DNA of 64,000 nucleotides from Liolophura sinensis (Eukaryota > Mollusca > Polyplacophora > Chitonida > Chitonidae), in contig NC_088302.1 in the NCBI RefSeq assembly GCF_032854445.1, forward strand, positions 18,841,338 through 18,905,337, read 5' to 3'. This document shows positions 12,073 to 24,959 of this stretch, piece after piece. The notes beneath the pieces were generated by a model, which ran no database searches, had not been told where the DNA came from, and saw nothing but the letters and a program-made list of their open reading frames with translations. Position numbers and translations under genes: made by a program. The first letter of the stretch is position 1; every line of letters starts with the position of its first letter.

Positions 12073-13049
12073 TAGTGAGCATGAAACTTAACACATATTT
12101 GAAACGTCAAGGTGCATATAATTAAAGAAAGCATAATGACCAGTAATTGTCAGTTTTAAATAACAATCTTGTATTTTTTGATTTCCTTAGTAATCAAATA
12201 TTATGCTTAATTGTTAGTGGCTATGCTTGCAACTTGACCGAACAGTATTGTTTTTGCTGTAAATGGCATTTTGTAAACAAAAGAATACAGAATCAGCATT
12301 ACTGTGAGAAAGCTGAAACTGTTAAAGCCTATAGAGTTCTCCCCCACAAGCGAAAACCCTTAACAGTCTTTACAGAGCATATGTAGGGCCATTTTCTTGG
12401 CTGGCATGATTTTATTATGACATTATGAGCTGGAGAGTGTAAGGCTTGAGCACGGGGTAATGGGCTAGGCAGGATTTCACACCCCAGCAGGGAGGCAGAG
12501 GCCTGCAGTCCCAGGATATCTCCAGTAATCTTGTTGAAGGTGAGAGGAGGATTCTGTACAGTCAGTTAGGCTTATATCCCCTCCGCCCAATCATCTCACA
12601 TACTCGCTTCAAATTAGTGTCACTGTGACAGGGGTAGCATGGCTAAAGGCTAGTATTGCCATGTGTGGCAACTACAGGAACCAATATGCAGGGCTATTAG
12701 GTGAAGGAATTCTGAAAGGGGACCTCTTAGGATATTGTAACTTGTTTGTGAACAGTGAAACAAGCAAGTGGTTTATATCTGTGTTACCCGACCATGTTGT
12801 GACAATATGAAATTTACTGTAAGATGGTTAAAATAAAAAGACACCATCTGAAACCAGGTCAAGTCATTTTGAAAAACCTTCTTGTATTATGTATCTTGTA
12901 TTGGAAATGGTTGCTACCATCTGAAACAAAGTCAAACCATTTGGGGGAAGAAGTACCAGTACTGTGTTTCCTAAATTGTAAACAGTCGCCACCAAATGAA
13001 GGTGTGGTTTTGAGAAACAGTAGTCTTGTTAATGTGTTTCAGTAAACCT
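12073..13049. other. Non-coding; weak internal repeat
   Basis: The phrase accatctgaaac followed by a similar agtcaa..cattt stretch occurs near 12843 and again near 12917, suggesting an old 74-bp duplication. No gene is seen. Confidence 0.45.
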
Positions 13050-13059
13050 GCAGGATCTG

Positions 13060-13430
13060 AGTGAGTGAATGATTGGGTGAGTGAGTGCATGGGGTTGAAC
13101 GTCATATAATTTTTCAGTCACATGACGATGAAGGAGTCCTTAGAGTGCATGTAATGTGCCTTCTAGTTGCAGGAAGGATTTCCACTTTTATCTATTGCTT
13201 CTTTCACTGAGACAACTTACCGAAGGCAAGTAAGCCACCCCACTCAAGCCATTATACTGATACGGACCAATTAGTCATTGCACTATCCCCATAATGCTGA
13301 ACACCAAGTGAGGAAATTATTTTCCTCTTCCTCTTTTAAGGTCTTAGGTGTGACCCGACCCAGGATCAACCCTGGATCTAGCGGCACCCAAAGTGGATGC
13401 TCTACCGACTGTGCTATCGGAGCCGGCCCA
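13060..13430 (-). mobile_element. Group B SINE with perfect 10-bp target-site duplication
   Basis: On the minus strand the head reads tagcacagtcggtagagc (box A) and gggttgatcctgg (box B-like), followed by a 300-bp body and a tail of (ctca)n type. It is flanked by gcaggatctg at 13050-13059 and 13431-13440. The other copy in the window is at 61816-62138. Confidence 0.9.
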
Positions 13431-13440
13431 GCAGGATCTG

Positions 13441-14096
13441 GCATGAGTGTTCAGTGCCATGTAAATAATACCAAATAAAAGTTGATTTGAAATCATCATT
13501 TGCTGAATATATTTGAGAAACATTTCCAATTGATATGAGCAATTTGTATGTGAACAATGATCTATTCTTGCTATTAATATGGATTGCTACTCTTGCTTTA
13601 GGAGTCTTTCTTACAATGATTACCATGACAGATTTAGAGTTTGATGCATTAATTTACCTATTCTCATGAATAACTGTTTTTTTTCAGGCTTTCGACCTGT
13701 ATTTGTGACTGCTGCACTTCATTACCATTTAACCCACATGCCTGGAAATTAATGAGCTAATTTTCATTTTACAACCTCTTGTTTGACCATTCATCTGTAG
13801 TTTCAGAGAAGAGCGCTTAGAAAACTCTCAAATATCAATATACCTGAAATATACCTGTCGTCATTAACTATAAATAATTAACTTTTACAACATCTCATTA
13901 TCTGGTCCATTGTGTTTTATGACGGGTATCATACTGTGATATATACTGCGCAGTCTCAAAGAGATGTGGTATCTATTCTTCCCTCATTTGCCAGTAATTT
14001 GTTAGAATGCACTCAAGCAATATACCTGAAACACATGTATGTACCTCATTACATTTTATAGACCATTTCATTAGATATAAAGAGGTGTATTACGCC
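13441..14096. other. No feature seen
   Basis: AT-rich single-copy-looking sequence. Confidence 0.5.
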
Positions 14097-14102
14097 ACAG
14101 TT

Positions 14103-14106
<4 letters not shown>

Positions 14107-14134
<28 letters not shown>

Positions 14135-14386
14135 GATTGTTGTTTTACGCCGTACTCAAGAATATTTCACTTATACGACGGCGGCCAGCATTATGGTGGG
14201 TGGAAACCGGGCAGAACCCGGGGGAAACCCACGACCATCCGCAGGTTGCTGGCAGACCTTCCCACGTACGGCCGGAGAGGAAGCCAGCATAGGCTGGTCT
14301 TGAACTCACAGCGACCGCATTGGTGAGAGGCTTCTGGGTCACTACGCTGCGCTAGCGCGCTAACCGACTGAGCCACGGAGGCCCCC
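14107..14386 (-). mobile_element. Group A SINE, full length
   Basis: A long T run (about 28, the complement of the poly-A tail) leads into tacgccgtactcaagaatat and ends at the head (ccgactgagccacggaggcc). The flanks acagttaaat (14097-14106) and actgttaaat (14387-14396) differ at one base. It appears to be one of the youngest copies, since its body is close to the 3331 copy. Confidence 0.92.
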
Positions 14387-14546
14387 ACTGTTAAATAATA
14401 ATTTGTTTTCATGATAGTCTAGTATGTAGTACTAGGATATAGTACAGGCAAAATAATTCAAGTACATGCGAACAGGATTGTCATTTTAAGACAGAAGTTT
14501 CTTTAAATTCACATGATTTTATTTAATGAATTGTTTTCTTATAAGT

Positions 14547-14733
14547 TTGTCCAGCTCATGCTGTCTTCTTCTCTAGCTGTAAGTGGGAAGGTCTTCCAGC
14601 AACCTGCGGATGGTTGTGGGTTTCCTCTGGGCTCCTCTGGGCCTGGTTTCCTCCCACTAAAATGCTGGCCGCTTTTATATAAGTGAAATATTCTTGAGTA
14701 CGGCATAAAACACCAATCAAATAAATAAATAAA
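14547..14733 (+). mobile_element. Group A SINE, 5'-truncated
   Basis: It starts inside the box B-proximal region (gtccagctcatgctg) and runs to the aataaataaataaa tail. Direct repeats ttataagt lie at 14539-14546 and 14734-14741, so the element probably inserted in truncated form. Confidence 0.82.
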
Positions 14734-14741
14734 TTATAAGT

Positions 14742-17700
14742 ATTGCTATTAATAAGTTAATATTGACCTTGTATTGTCAAAGATGTGATGATGACTGGCA
14801 TAAGTTGAAGTTACAGAAAGTCATTTACATATGGGAGAAGAAAGATAATTAGATAATAGACAACCATGCTGTTTTCTTAGAGACACTATTGGAATTACTT
14901 ATCCAGTGGGTACATAACCATTTTGTGTTTAGATACCATCTTGAAGATCTTTACAGCATGAATCGATTCATAAAATGGTATGATGCTTTTTCAGCAATAT
15001 CTGATGATGTGTAAAAACAAACGGTTTGCTTTCATCATGAATATCTCATTATAAATATGAGTGTTTGTTTGTGTGTTGTATTGTGAGTTAAGTGAAATAT
15101 GTCAGTTATTTATGGTTGTTTCATTTTACTGTGATAATTAATTCAACCTGGGATGCATCATTAATCTCATTAGCCTAATTGTTCTCATGTTTAGGACAGA
15201 TATTAGTAGTGTTGAAAGCAAAGAATTCCATTTCTCTCCCAGTTTTTTTTTTTTTTTTTGAGAATGGGAAAGATATGAATATGTTGTTCATTAGATGCAC
15301 TAACTATGTGAAAAAAAGAAACTAAAAATTTAGGCTATAGTTATATGTACATTGGCTAAAAAGAGTGTACAAGTGGCCAGTTTCACAAAGATGTCATAGG
15401 TGTACAATAACTCCCCATATAGGACAATGGTATGATAATAGTGAAGTACAAACTATATCGTATGACAAATGTACGATGAAACTGTTCCCAGGTGTCCATA
15501 GAAATAGAAGGATTGTCCCAGATTCAGTACAGGTAATTATTTCATTGATTTTGGTATTAAATTTAGTGACTTTCCTTTCTTCCATGACGTCCTTTAAATA
15601 CACAAACGTGTAAAATCCTTAGAAATGCGAATTAAAGAGACTTTAGCTTTAAAGTAAAGAATTGAAGTAATCCTGAACTGTCGTTGGCAGATGACTGACT
15701 CTCTCAAGTTGTGTCAAGGTCATTAGTCAGTCAGTTTGTTAGATTTTGAACCAATCTGTTGTCAGTTTTAGCAACAATTAAACCACGGTTCCAGATTGTG
15801 CTACTACAGATCAAGGGAATACTTCCACGGTGATCTAACTTTGAATTCAGATCATCTAGTCTTATAGCAAAGATCAAAAGACTAACAACCCTGGAGCTTG
15901 TGAGGGATGGTCTCTTGTTGATTTATCTTGGCTCCAACTGACACTATGGGTGTCTAGAAGCCCACAATTGACTGAAATCTCCATTGCTCACTCTTAGGAA
16001 ACAACTGCTTCCGGATCTTTGTAAATCTTACTGGGTGCTCAGCTTGCAAGTGCGAGTGGGCTTAGTGTCGTTGCACGGCATATTGAAGTGGAGTATCATG
16101 TCTGCATGGCGTCTTTGGCATGTTTTCTAGTAAAGCAGAATTTTGAATACTTTGTGTCCAAACCTGTGGTGATGTATAACGGAATTGAAAGCTGTTTGAA
16201 CATCTGAGTCCGTTCTCCTTCAGGAACACACCATTGGTGAGCAAACTGATCTAAATAATGTTGAGAACAACAGCATAAATGTGTTGGAATGCTTCCATGT
16301 TGGGTTGCATTGGTTGGTCGTAATTACATGTGACATTGTCATTCGCACAACTGAAATGTTAGCTGTTATCTGTCATGGACATTGGACTCATTGTAAACTG
16401 GAATTAACAGAAATAGTTAATGATAGATAAAGGGGAGAAGAAGACAGCAGGTAGGCGGAAGGATATATGGAAACAGTGATTTTAATCTATTCTAAATTTC
16501 TGACGATATAATTATCTCCACTTTGATTCAGCCATCATGGACTAATCAGACTGCTTATGATCAGAAAAAAGTCGTCTGGATTTTAACTGATTTTAACATT
16601 TGGCAGTGCTCCTGGAAACAGAGTTAAGTGCAGAAATTGAAAACAGGATGTGTTCCTTAAGTTTTGAAAATAAAAATGGCAGCAGGCTGGCTTGTAGGAT
16701 GAAAGGATTTTTCAGTCACAAGCAGACCGTCTGGAGTTAGAGTTATTCTTGACTAAAACTTGCCCTCGGGGAGAATTCTGAACTCTGTCCCATTCTTGGA
16801 CGAGTGTCTATTATGCATCAGACAGTTAAGAGCCTGTTTGACAGTGGCAGCAGCAGGGAATGCCCAGAGTTCTCCCGAAAAAGCCGAGGCCGCAGTTGAC
16901 AGAGAGTAATGATAATGGTCGTTGAATTGTGACAGGTATGGATCCCGGCATCCCTGCGTGCGGGCAGTGGCCGATTTTTATCGTCCTCATTCGTAGGTCT
17001 GCCTTAAGAGACCAAACGCCAGCAGTGCCTGGTCATAAAGTCTGCAGCATCACATGATTAGATAAGATGAAATATCATAAAATGTCTTTGGCTGTCACTT
17101 CTTTTGACAATGAAACATCACCTCTGAAGCAGTCGTATTCTTTGCCAGTGATACACTTGGGACGTCTGGTTTGCATCATGCAATGACGAAAACAGCCGTG
17201 TTGTTTTTGACACTTAAGTTGCTTGTTTTTTTTTTGTCCCTCTAGAATTCCTCATCTATTGCGTGATAAAATTAACCTTGAAGTTTTCAAAACTGTGTTG
17301 CATATGCATTATATGTTTAACAATAAAAGTGAAATTATGTCTCCATTGAATATCTTTGCAAAAGTTGAATATGTGAAAAAAATTGTAAAATACTAGACAC
17401 AGTTTTTCATCATTCAGACATGCACATATGTTTTTAATATCTATTAAAATGCTCATTAGAAATATTTTTTGCACAGTTTGGGACTTGTATAAATCTGAGT
17501 TTTCTAAGAATTTGACGTTCAAATGTTGAAATAGTAAAGGCTAAATAACACTTGCAGTATGATCATCTTTGTGATAAAAGACACCATCTTGCCTTGATAT
17601 GCTTAGAAATTAAACATGTTCTTGGGTCGAGCTGTTAACCCAGTTCACACCTGATAAATCAGTAGAGGTAGAAATTATTAGGATCACACTAGCATCATTT

Positions 17701-19868
17701 TGGAACTTGTCAAAATGTACATGTATGTTTCCCTTGAAGGGCTTTATTGTGCTAAGTTGCTGTTGTATATTCTACTAAAATAGCTGTAAGGCTAAGGGTA
17801 ATTAGTCAGGAGAGCAGCTACAATCCTATCCATGGTAGTGGGAATATGCTTCATTCACTTCTGTAGGCCACTAAAAGCCTTTCCTGACCTCCATATGTTG
17901 AAAGAATTTTGAAACATTTCTGTCAAGTGGATTACAGGAATGACAGGAACAGACTCAGTGACTTATCTGTAACATGAGCACCATTAGATCTCCCCACCCC
18001 CCCTCTCCTCCTCTGTACACCCAAACCCCAACCCACCCCTCCCTTGTATATTAGGGGAAAATCTGTATCTGTGTGAACAGGGATAACTGCATGTAGGCCA
18101 GGGTCATCATGACAAGGTCATTAAAATGTAATGTATTCCAGCACAAGAACAGTTCTTAACTTTTGTAGGAGTCAAGTTAAATTAAACTTAAACTCTTAAA
18201 CAGATCAAGACTAAATGAGAGTAAATACATTGTCGATTTCAAAAATTGCCATACTCTAAATGTGACATTTTTATTTAAGCCTACTCCCTCTTAATCCTTC
18301 AAGTTAGTTGTAAGTCATTTGTATATGAGCACAAGTAAATGATGGGATGATAATTTCAGCTTTCTTTTTCAACTACATTTAAGTTGTGTTTTGATTTGAA
18401 AATGAAATTACTACTTAGAATTGCAGAGAGATGGTTATGTTCATTCATTTGAAGGTATAAAGAAGAAAACCTTCAGCATTCACACTCATACATTCATGAG
18501 CTTTGATTGATTGATTGATTGATTGAGCTTAAATGTTGTGGACTTGGAAAACCAGCAACTAATTTCCCAATGCTTTTACCATAAATTATGTCTTAAAAAT
18601 GTGTGTAAATTGTCTTCACCATCAAGCACCCAAGTGCGTGGGTTCTTTATGTATCAAGATGTAGAAAAATTTTGTTCGAACATATGTCTTTAATATACAC
18701 CCAGTTTACGTTTTGAGGCGTGGAGTGACATTTTCCGAAGGATAAATTGCTGCTGAAGTCAGCCCAGCAAATTACATCTGTTTGTAGATAAAAGATGAAA
18801 ACAGAGACGGAGGAAAAAAAATAAAATTGGTTTACTGTTCACTGCGGGTGTTCTTGAGTGTTGCCTATTAGAATCGTTAGGGAGCTTTTATTGAAAGGTA
18901 TTATATATGGCACCATGTGAATATATGGTGCGGAAAGCATATTGTCCCGAGCTGTCATTTCTTCTAAATGTCAGAGTCTGGTGGTTCCTCTAGTTGGAAA
19001 TAAATTGTGCGGCATTAAGGTATATTATGACAGCTGCCGTAAAGGTTAACTTGGCTGACGTAAAGCCAAGCCAAATCTGGACAAGGCAGCTCAAGTACAA
19101 GCCAATTCAATATGGCTTTATTGCAGATAATTTCTGTCCAGGAGCCGAGTTTACCTCACCTTTGGTCGCAGACTGACAAACATCCATGACACTTGGAGGT
19201 TCATTACCAATCACTGGAGGTTGCCGTTTTTATTGTGATCGAACAACTTGTGGAGAACTGAGATTTAGTACTGGCTCTTGATCATTGTAGTCTTTACCTA
19301 ACAAGACATACATGTATTACTGATGATAAAGCTTGAACTATGTATGTTTCATTAGATATATTAGTCTCAGTGCTGGCAGTCATGTACCGTACAGGTATAT
19401 TGCCTGTCCAGTCCATCAGAGTTACTTGCTCTTTGCTTACATGCATATCTTCATACAGTATGTTATGCAATGGCTGAACTATTGGAGATGTTTGATATGG
19501 AATTATATCAGTTTGGGCCTTCCTGAATATCTCAGGATACTGTTGTACTTTTCTTGTGATTCAAAGAGAAGTGTAGAGGGCAGAAAAGTTCATAATTGTC
19601 TTAAGGGAGAAAAGCAGTCCTTATATTGTATGTCCTATCTGTCAGGAAATAGAATATCAAACTTCTTCTGAACAAGACTCAAACATCACTTTACTGGGCT
19701 TTGATTCAAGGATATAAAGGCTTTTTTCTTAATTAGGCTCACAGATGCTAGTAAGAATTCTTCTTTATATAATTATGGCCTGGTCATTGTTTTTTTTTTT
19801 TTTTCGCTTTTTGAAACTATTACTGAAGTATCTCAAAAATGGAAGCTGTTAATGCGATAAAGTTTCTA
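14742..19868. other. Long repeat-poor stretch, no gene
   Basis: No SINE or MITE copy was recognised. A (ttga)n microsatellite sits at about 18503-18526 and a C-rich tract at about 17990-18040. The part 16780-17050 has a more balanced base composition than its surroundings and is a candidate conserved non-coding region. Confidence 0.45.
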
Positions 19869-20058
19869 AACATGTCCTACCTTAGAACATGTCCTACCTT
19901 AGAATATGGCCTGCCTTGAAACATGTCCTACCTTAGAATATGCCCTACCTTAGAATATGTCCTACCTTAGAACATGTCCTATCGTAGAACATGTCCCACC
20001 TTAGAACATGTCCTACCTTAGAACATGTCCCACCTTAGAACATGCCCTACCTTAGAAT
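19869..20058 (+). repeat. 17-bp minisatellite, about 11 copies
   Basis: The unit is acatgtcctaccttaga with a few substitutions (tcccacc, gccctac, atatggcc). Each unit contains the palindrome acatgt or a one-base variant of it. Confidence 0.92.
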
Positions 20059-20309
20059 TTCAGCTACAGTGCTACAGCTACATGTACCATGATAAAGAAA
20101 ATCTACCAATGCACATTTTTTTTTACATGTCTGGTAATCTTGAATGTTAATTAAAGGACAATGAAATTAGTTCACTTTACTCTGTGCAAAGTGTTACTCT
20201 TACACCAAAAAGTAATGTTGATTTATTGTCAAAACTTTACACCTCAGCAATTGCAAGGTAGTCTCAATAGGCATGTCACCTTGTTTATTTAAAAGGGAAG
20301 AAGAATTGC

Positions 20310-20368
20310 TTTATTTGATTGATGTTTTATGCCGTACTCAAAAATGTTTCACTTATATGACAGCCGCA
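20310..20368 (-). mobile_element. Group A SINE tail fragment
   Basis: The stretch tttatttgattgatgtttta followed by tgccgtactcaaaaatgttt matches the group A 3' end. The element stops shortly after cttatatgacagccg. Confidence 0.75.
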
Positions 20369-23300
20369 GAAGTATAATTACAGGATGTTCATACAACATA
20401 TGCCTTTGAATGACAACAAACGCATAAATTAAAACTAATGCAATTATAGTCCAAACATGTTGTGGAAGTTGAAATATTTTTAAAAGGTCATCAAGCTGTT
20501 TGATTTGTTTTGCCCGTTACTTTGAAATGAATAGCATTCAGTGTTTGAGAAAGCCAGTTAATGATGTAATTTGTGAAGTTTGATGGATCCAATTTTCTGC
20601 TTGTGTTTCCACCAAGCTACAGTGAGAAATGTGCCTGGAAGGTTGAGGAAATAAAATTACTGCCAAAATCTCATTAAAGAGAGAAAATATTAAGTGTTGG
20701 CCTATAAAGTTAGTGTTCGATATTGGGGAAATTTGGAGAAAATAACTCACTAACTTTTTTACGTAACTTTATGCATTCTATTTAAGGCATTCTAAATGGC
20801 CTTAGAATGGGTGGAAAGATATTTGTTAGTGGAACCACCCCAAAGGGGATCACGGAACCATGCAACGAATCATGGAAATCGCATCGTCTGCATCAGCATT
20901 ACTTAGCATGCCACATATAAGCCTAAAGGAATTTTATCTGATTAAAATTAGATTAGAAGCTTAAATGGATAATTTATGATTATCATAGATACCCCAGTGA
21001 GGGACTGTTTTTTTTTAAACAGGAAGTTGTGTTGGGATTGGTTGTAAACCACTTGTTGACAAGCTGTTGAAAATTTTTTCCCCACAGAGCAGATGTTTTT
21101 ATTTAGACGACTTAAACATATAAGCTGTCAAAAACTTGACACCTTTGTTTGCTTGGTTTTGGATTTCATTTAAAAAAACAGGCATAGGTTGTGAGTGGAC
21201 TGTAAATTGTTGTATTACTGAATGTTTCTTGTGTCCCCTGAACGGAAGGGGATAATTGGTTTCAGATGTGTCTTTAAGTTTGCAGGGCCCAGTAGTTATG
21301 GATTGGCCTTTTTTGCATTGTCTGTCATCATTGTGTATGGTTGTATATAGAAATGCAAGTGTTATTTATGATGTGAACAAAAAAGATGTTTGGATTGGGC
21401 AGTTCATTTTAGTGACTGTGAATGCTATTCATCACATGAACCTAGCATGTACAGCAAATCAAATAATCTGCAAGATTTAATTGACTCTCAAGAAAGGTTT
21501 GTTTTGTTTACATGTAAATATGGTAAAATGGGTGGGTTTCTTACATAGAACATAGAGCTTTTTACATAGAAGCCCCCCCCCCCCCCCACCACCACCTCTG
21601 TTGCTCACAGATAAATGTAATTGTGATCGAATAGCGAGTTTTAGTTCAAAAGTGTCAAGATTAATGAACCAGTCCACAAGCAAAACCGAAGAAGAAGAAC
21701 TCAGCAAACCAAAAACGTTAAGCAAGATTGCCAACAAACAATCTGACAGAATTTCTCTTTATCAACATTCCAAAATGATCAGGTTTTAATATATAATTAA
21801 AGCAGCCTCCAAATGTGATTATACTTAGTGCATTAGGGGCATCTTTCAAATACAGATTTTGTGGAGCTCAAAGCAAAACAGAATCAAGGTCAATACCGTG
21901 AATACTTCTCAGTGTTTTTTTTTAGAAAGTTAGAATGTAATGAAGTAGGCAGGTGGTGTAGATCCGGTTTCTAAACTCTCTTTATTGTTGTGGGCAATTG
22001 TGATATAGGGCCAACCATTTCCTGGAACATTGACCAATCAGGAATCTGTATTAGAAAATGGGACTGGATCTTTGGAGTGAGACAGCTGGGAGCGAAATTC
22101 TGACTTTGATCGTAAGGCAAAAGCCGCGGGCAAATGTTACTTGTGCGCGCAAAACAGCGTGAAAATTGGCTCAGTATGTCTGACGTAAATTGCTTCTCAC
22201 ACAAGAGACTGTTTCTGTTGGGGTCCTGAGCAGTTATTGTCACTACATTCTTATTTGGGATGAAGGACTTGTGTTAGTTTGCTCGTTCTAGACGGCTGAT
22301 CAGTTGTCGGTCAGGGCTACCCCGAGATATGACCGCTTGACCAAGGACAATAAGCCGGACAGCTGACGCCGCCCACCCTGACACAAATGCGCTTTCAACT
22401 AATTGTTTTCACCCCCATGTTCCATCAGGTTTCCACGCTCCTGGAACTCTAGAGTCGCAGAAGATTGAAGCCTTGGCATGTATTAGGGCTTCATCAGTAG
22501 GCTTGTCCATTCCAGCTAAATTACCACCCTGTGTGATGGCAATCTTGCCGGCTTTGGCTGGCTGTTCTCGAATCCACCCCAGTCTTTTTGGCCCCTCAGT
22601 GGAAGAGAGACGATACTTGGAGGTCAGGTGTTATTGGCCTTAGAGGCATCGCCAGAAATCGAGCTGCGCCGTATTCCAAAAATTCCATCTCTCCCTGCGG
22701 GGTCCAGAGAACCAGTTTCTTGCCATCTTCAGTAAATGAAATTCCTGGGCCTCAAGAAAATGAGTTTCTGTGCCATGTTTGAAGTGAATCAATAGAATTT
22801 GTGCCCGTCTGCTGTCAGAAGTAGATTTGGTGTTTTGTACAGTACGCAGGGGTACGGCATTGACAATTTTGGAACTGTATCATTTCTCGCCTTCAATCAA
22901 TTCCTCTTTTTGTTTAGTTAACAAATACATTAGATAGCATGCGTTGAACAAATCACACTTTATGCTCGCAACTCTTCGATTTCTGCTAAACCCTGATCGA
23001 AGTGCGGTTTAAATTCTCAAAAGCCTCTGCGGGAGGGGATGATTTAGAACCCACAATGTGACCCGAGATTCTATGATTGGGTCTGTGAAATTTGATTTTG
23101 AGCTGTCTTCGGAAAACTTTCCTGGTACCTGACCACACAAAAGGGACAAGTTTGTGTCCTATAGCAGATGCTGGCTGATCAGAGGGAAGAAGTCTCAATG
23201 GGATCTCCCCACACCAAAGCTTATCCCATGTTTACATTAATGCAGCACACACAATGCAAAACCCGAAGGTTGATAGAATTTAATTGAATCCTTGCCTCAA

Positions 23301-24852
23301 TGGGATCCTTTTTATTGGGGCGACCCTGCAGAATGATGAACACTCGTAAAAACACTATGATAGGTTCGTGTTAGAGGACCGATGGAATTATTTGGATTCT
23401 ATCTTTTTGTCAAATATTGACACTGTACCTCGAACTGAATGACGGTGTCTGAGGGTCGACATAGACTGTCCTTCGGGACACGGATAATGGGCTGCTCTGC
23501 ATTCCAACACACTACCTCTTTCATCTTGAAAGTAAAATTATGTCCGATCTCTGCCATGATTGTTCACTTCTGGTCCTAAAGTGCTGAAGGGGGCAGATTA
23601 ATTTCTGTTCACTTGCATGGCTCAAAAGCGATCATTGCTAACGTGGTATACTGGTCACGGAACGACATGTCAAGACACTGGGGCACACATGTCAAGAGCA
23701 AATTCACCATTATATGGACCCAGCACTTGTATCTTGCTTCTTTCCGCACGCGTATAACAGGTTACAAATTTGAACCTTTCTGAACAGCCACTGGTCTCTT
23801 ATGATCAGGACAAAGGTTTGACATGACAAGTAAAACATTTGGGTTAAATTGGATCATTTAGTTTTGATGCTTCAAAGCCTACAGCCATGTTGTCATTTCT
23901 TTCACATTCAAAGAATCAATACAGAAGATTAAACAGTATGATAATTTGCCTATGCAAAAAACAAAAAGCTGATGGATATTATAAATATGTATATGCATGT
24001 ACAAGTGTCTGTCCGTTTGTCTGTACTTCTGTTGCAAAGATAACTCCAAAGCTAATACATGTAATATTGCGTATTTTGTATACATCATAAATGCAATAAA
24101 AGGTATTATTCTGTTGTAATGTGATATTTTCAGATTCTAATTTATGGCATGGCACCCTTTCATAACATTAATGTGGATTGTGGATCAGGGATTGGTCTTG
24201 TTTGAATGCATTAGTTTGTTTGATTTTGGGAGAAAACTTAAGGCCACATATCAGATTTCACATGCTGTCATTATGGTAATAGGCTTGAATACCTGGGGTT
24301 TAGTTGGCATATAACCTATTGTGGTCTTCTGTAGACGGTCATCAGCTTTGGGCCTCAGCTTTTTGGTACAGCTTGAATAATATGTGAGCTCAGATATTTA
24401 GATATGCATTAAAAAAAAACCAAAACAAAAAAAAACCCTCACACCTGAATATGATGCCTGTAACTCCCACTGCAGTTCAGTCTCGGGTCCGGTCAGGCAT
24501 AAGACTTGGAAAACTGGCAGTTTTACTATTTGCTTTCTTCCATGCCCATCAGAATGCATTAGGCCAAATAATGTCTTCTCTGCATGATGTTAGTGTTGTC
24601 TGAAAGTCTGGTGTCTTCAGCATGGTGTTTCAGTGAGGAAGCAAGATATAAAAAACAAAGAGAAGTTTGTTACACAGAGACACTAGTTATCATATGTTTG
24701 AAATTATTTATTTATTTATTTATTTCATTGGTGGTTACTCTGTATCAACATTATGTTTGAAATAATGCTAAAAGTTACCAAAAGACCTGACCTGTTTAAA
24801 TGTTTGTTTTAAATATTTAATTGATGTTTATTTCCCCGTTTGTATGTTTCAG
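20369..24852. other. Repeat-poor DNA upstream of the first Ig exon
   Basis: A C-run followed by (cca)n lies at 21571-21597. The stretch 22240-23800 has balanced base composition and no recognised repeat, so it is a candidate regulatory region; its frames are short and domain-free. A pyrimidine-rich tract leads into the exon at 24853. Confidence 0.45.
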
Positions 24853-24959
24853 TATTTGCCCGTGACCCAGACTTTGATGTACCTGTGATTAATGTGACCA
24901 TAACAGCCGGGATGACAGCGGTGTTACCTTGCTCTGTCAACAATCTGGGCAACCATCTG
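24853..24959 (+). CDS. Exon: N-terminal half of Ig1
   Basis: The acceptor is a pyrimidine-rich stretch ending tttcag; the donor is CTG|gtaaat. The first two bases complete a codon split by the preceding intron (phase 1), then 35 codons follow and the exon ends in phase 0. The peptide reads FARDPDFDVPVINVTITAGM, then TAVLPCSVNNLGNHL. It holds the A and B strands of an Ig domain with the first disulfide cysteine (LPCSV), and an N-V-T glycosylation sequon. Continuing the frame past the donor gives about 28 intronic residues before a stop, so splicing is needed. There is no initiator methionine or signal peptide here, so at least one upstream coding exon must exist. Confidence 0.88.

Noticed and set aside
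14007-14303. Open frames within SINE copies (for example 14007, 29593, 3425)
   Set aside because: The same peptide fragments recur in each group A copy because the repeat recurs; SINEs do not encode proteins.
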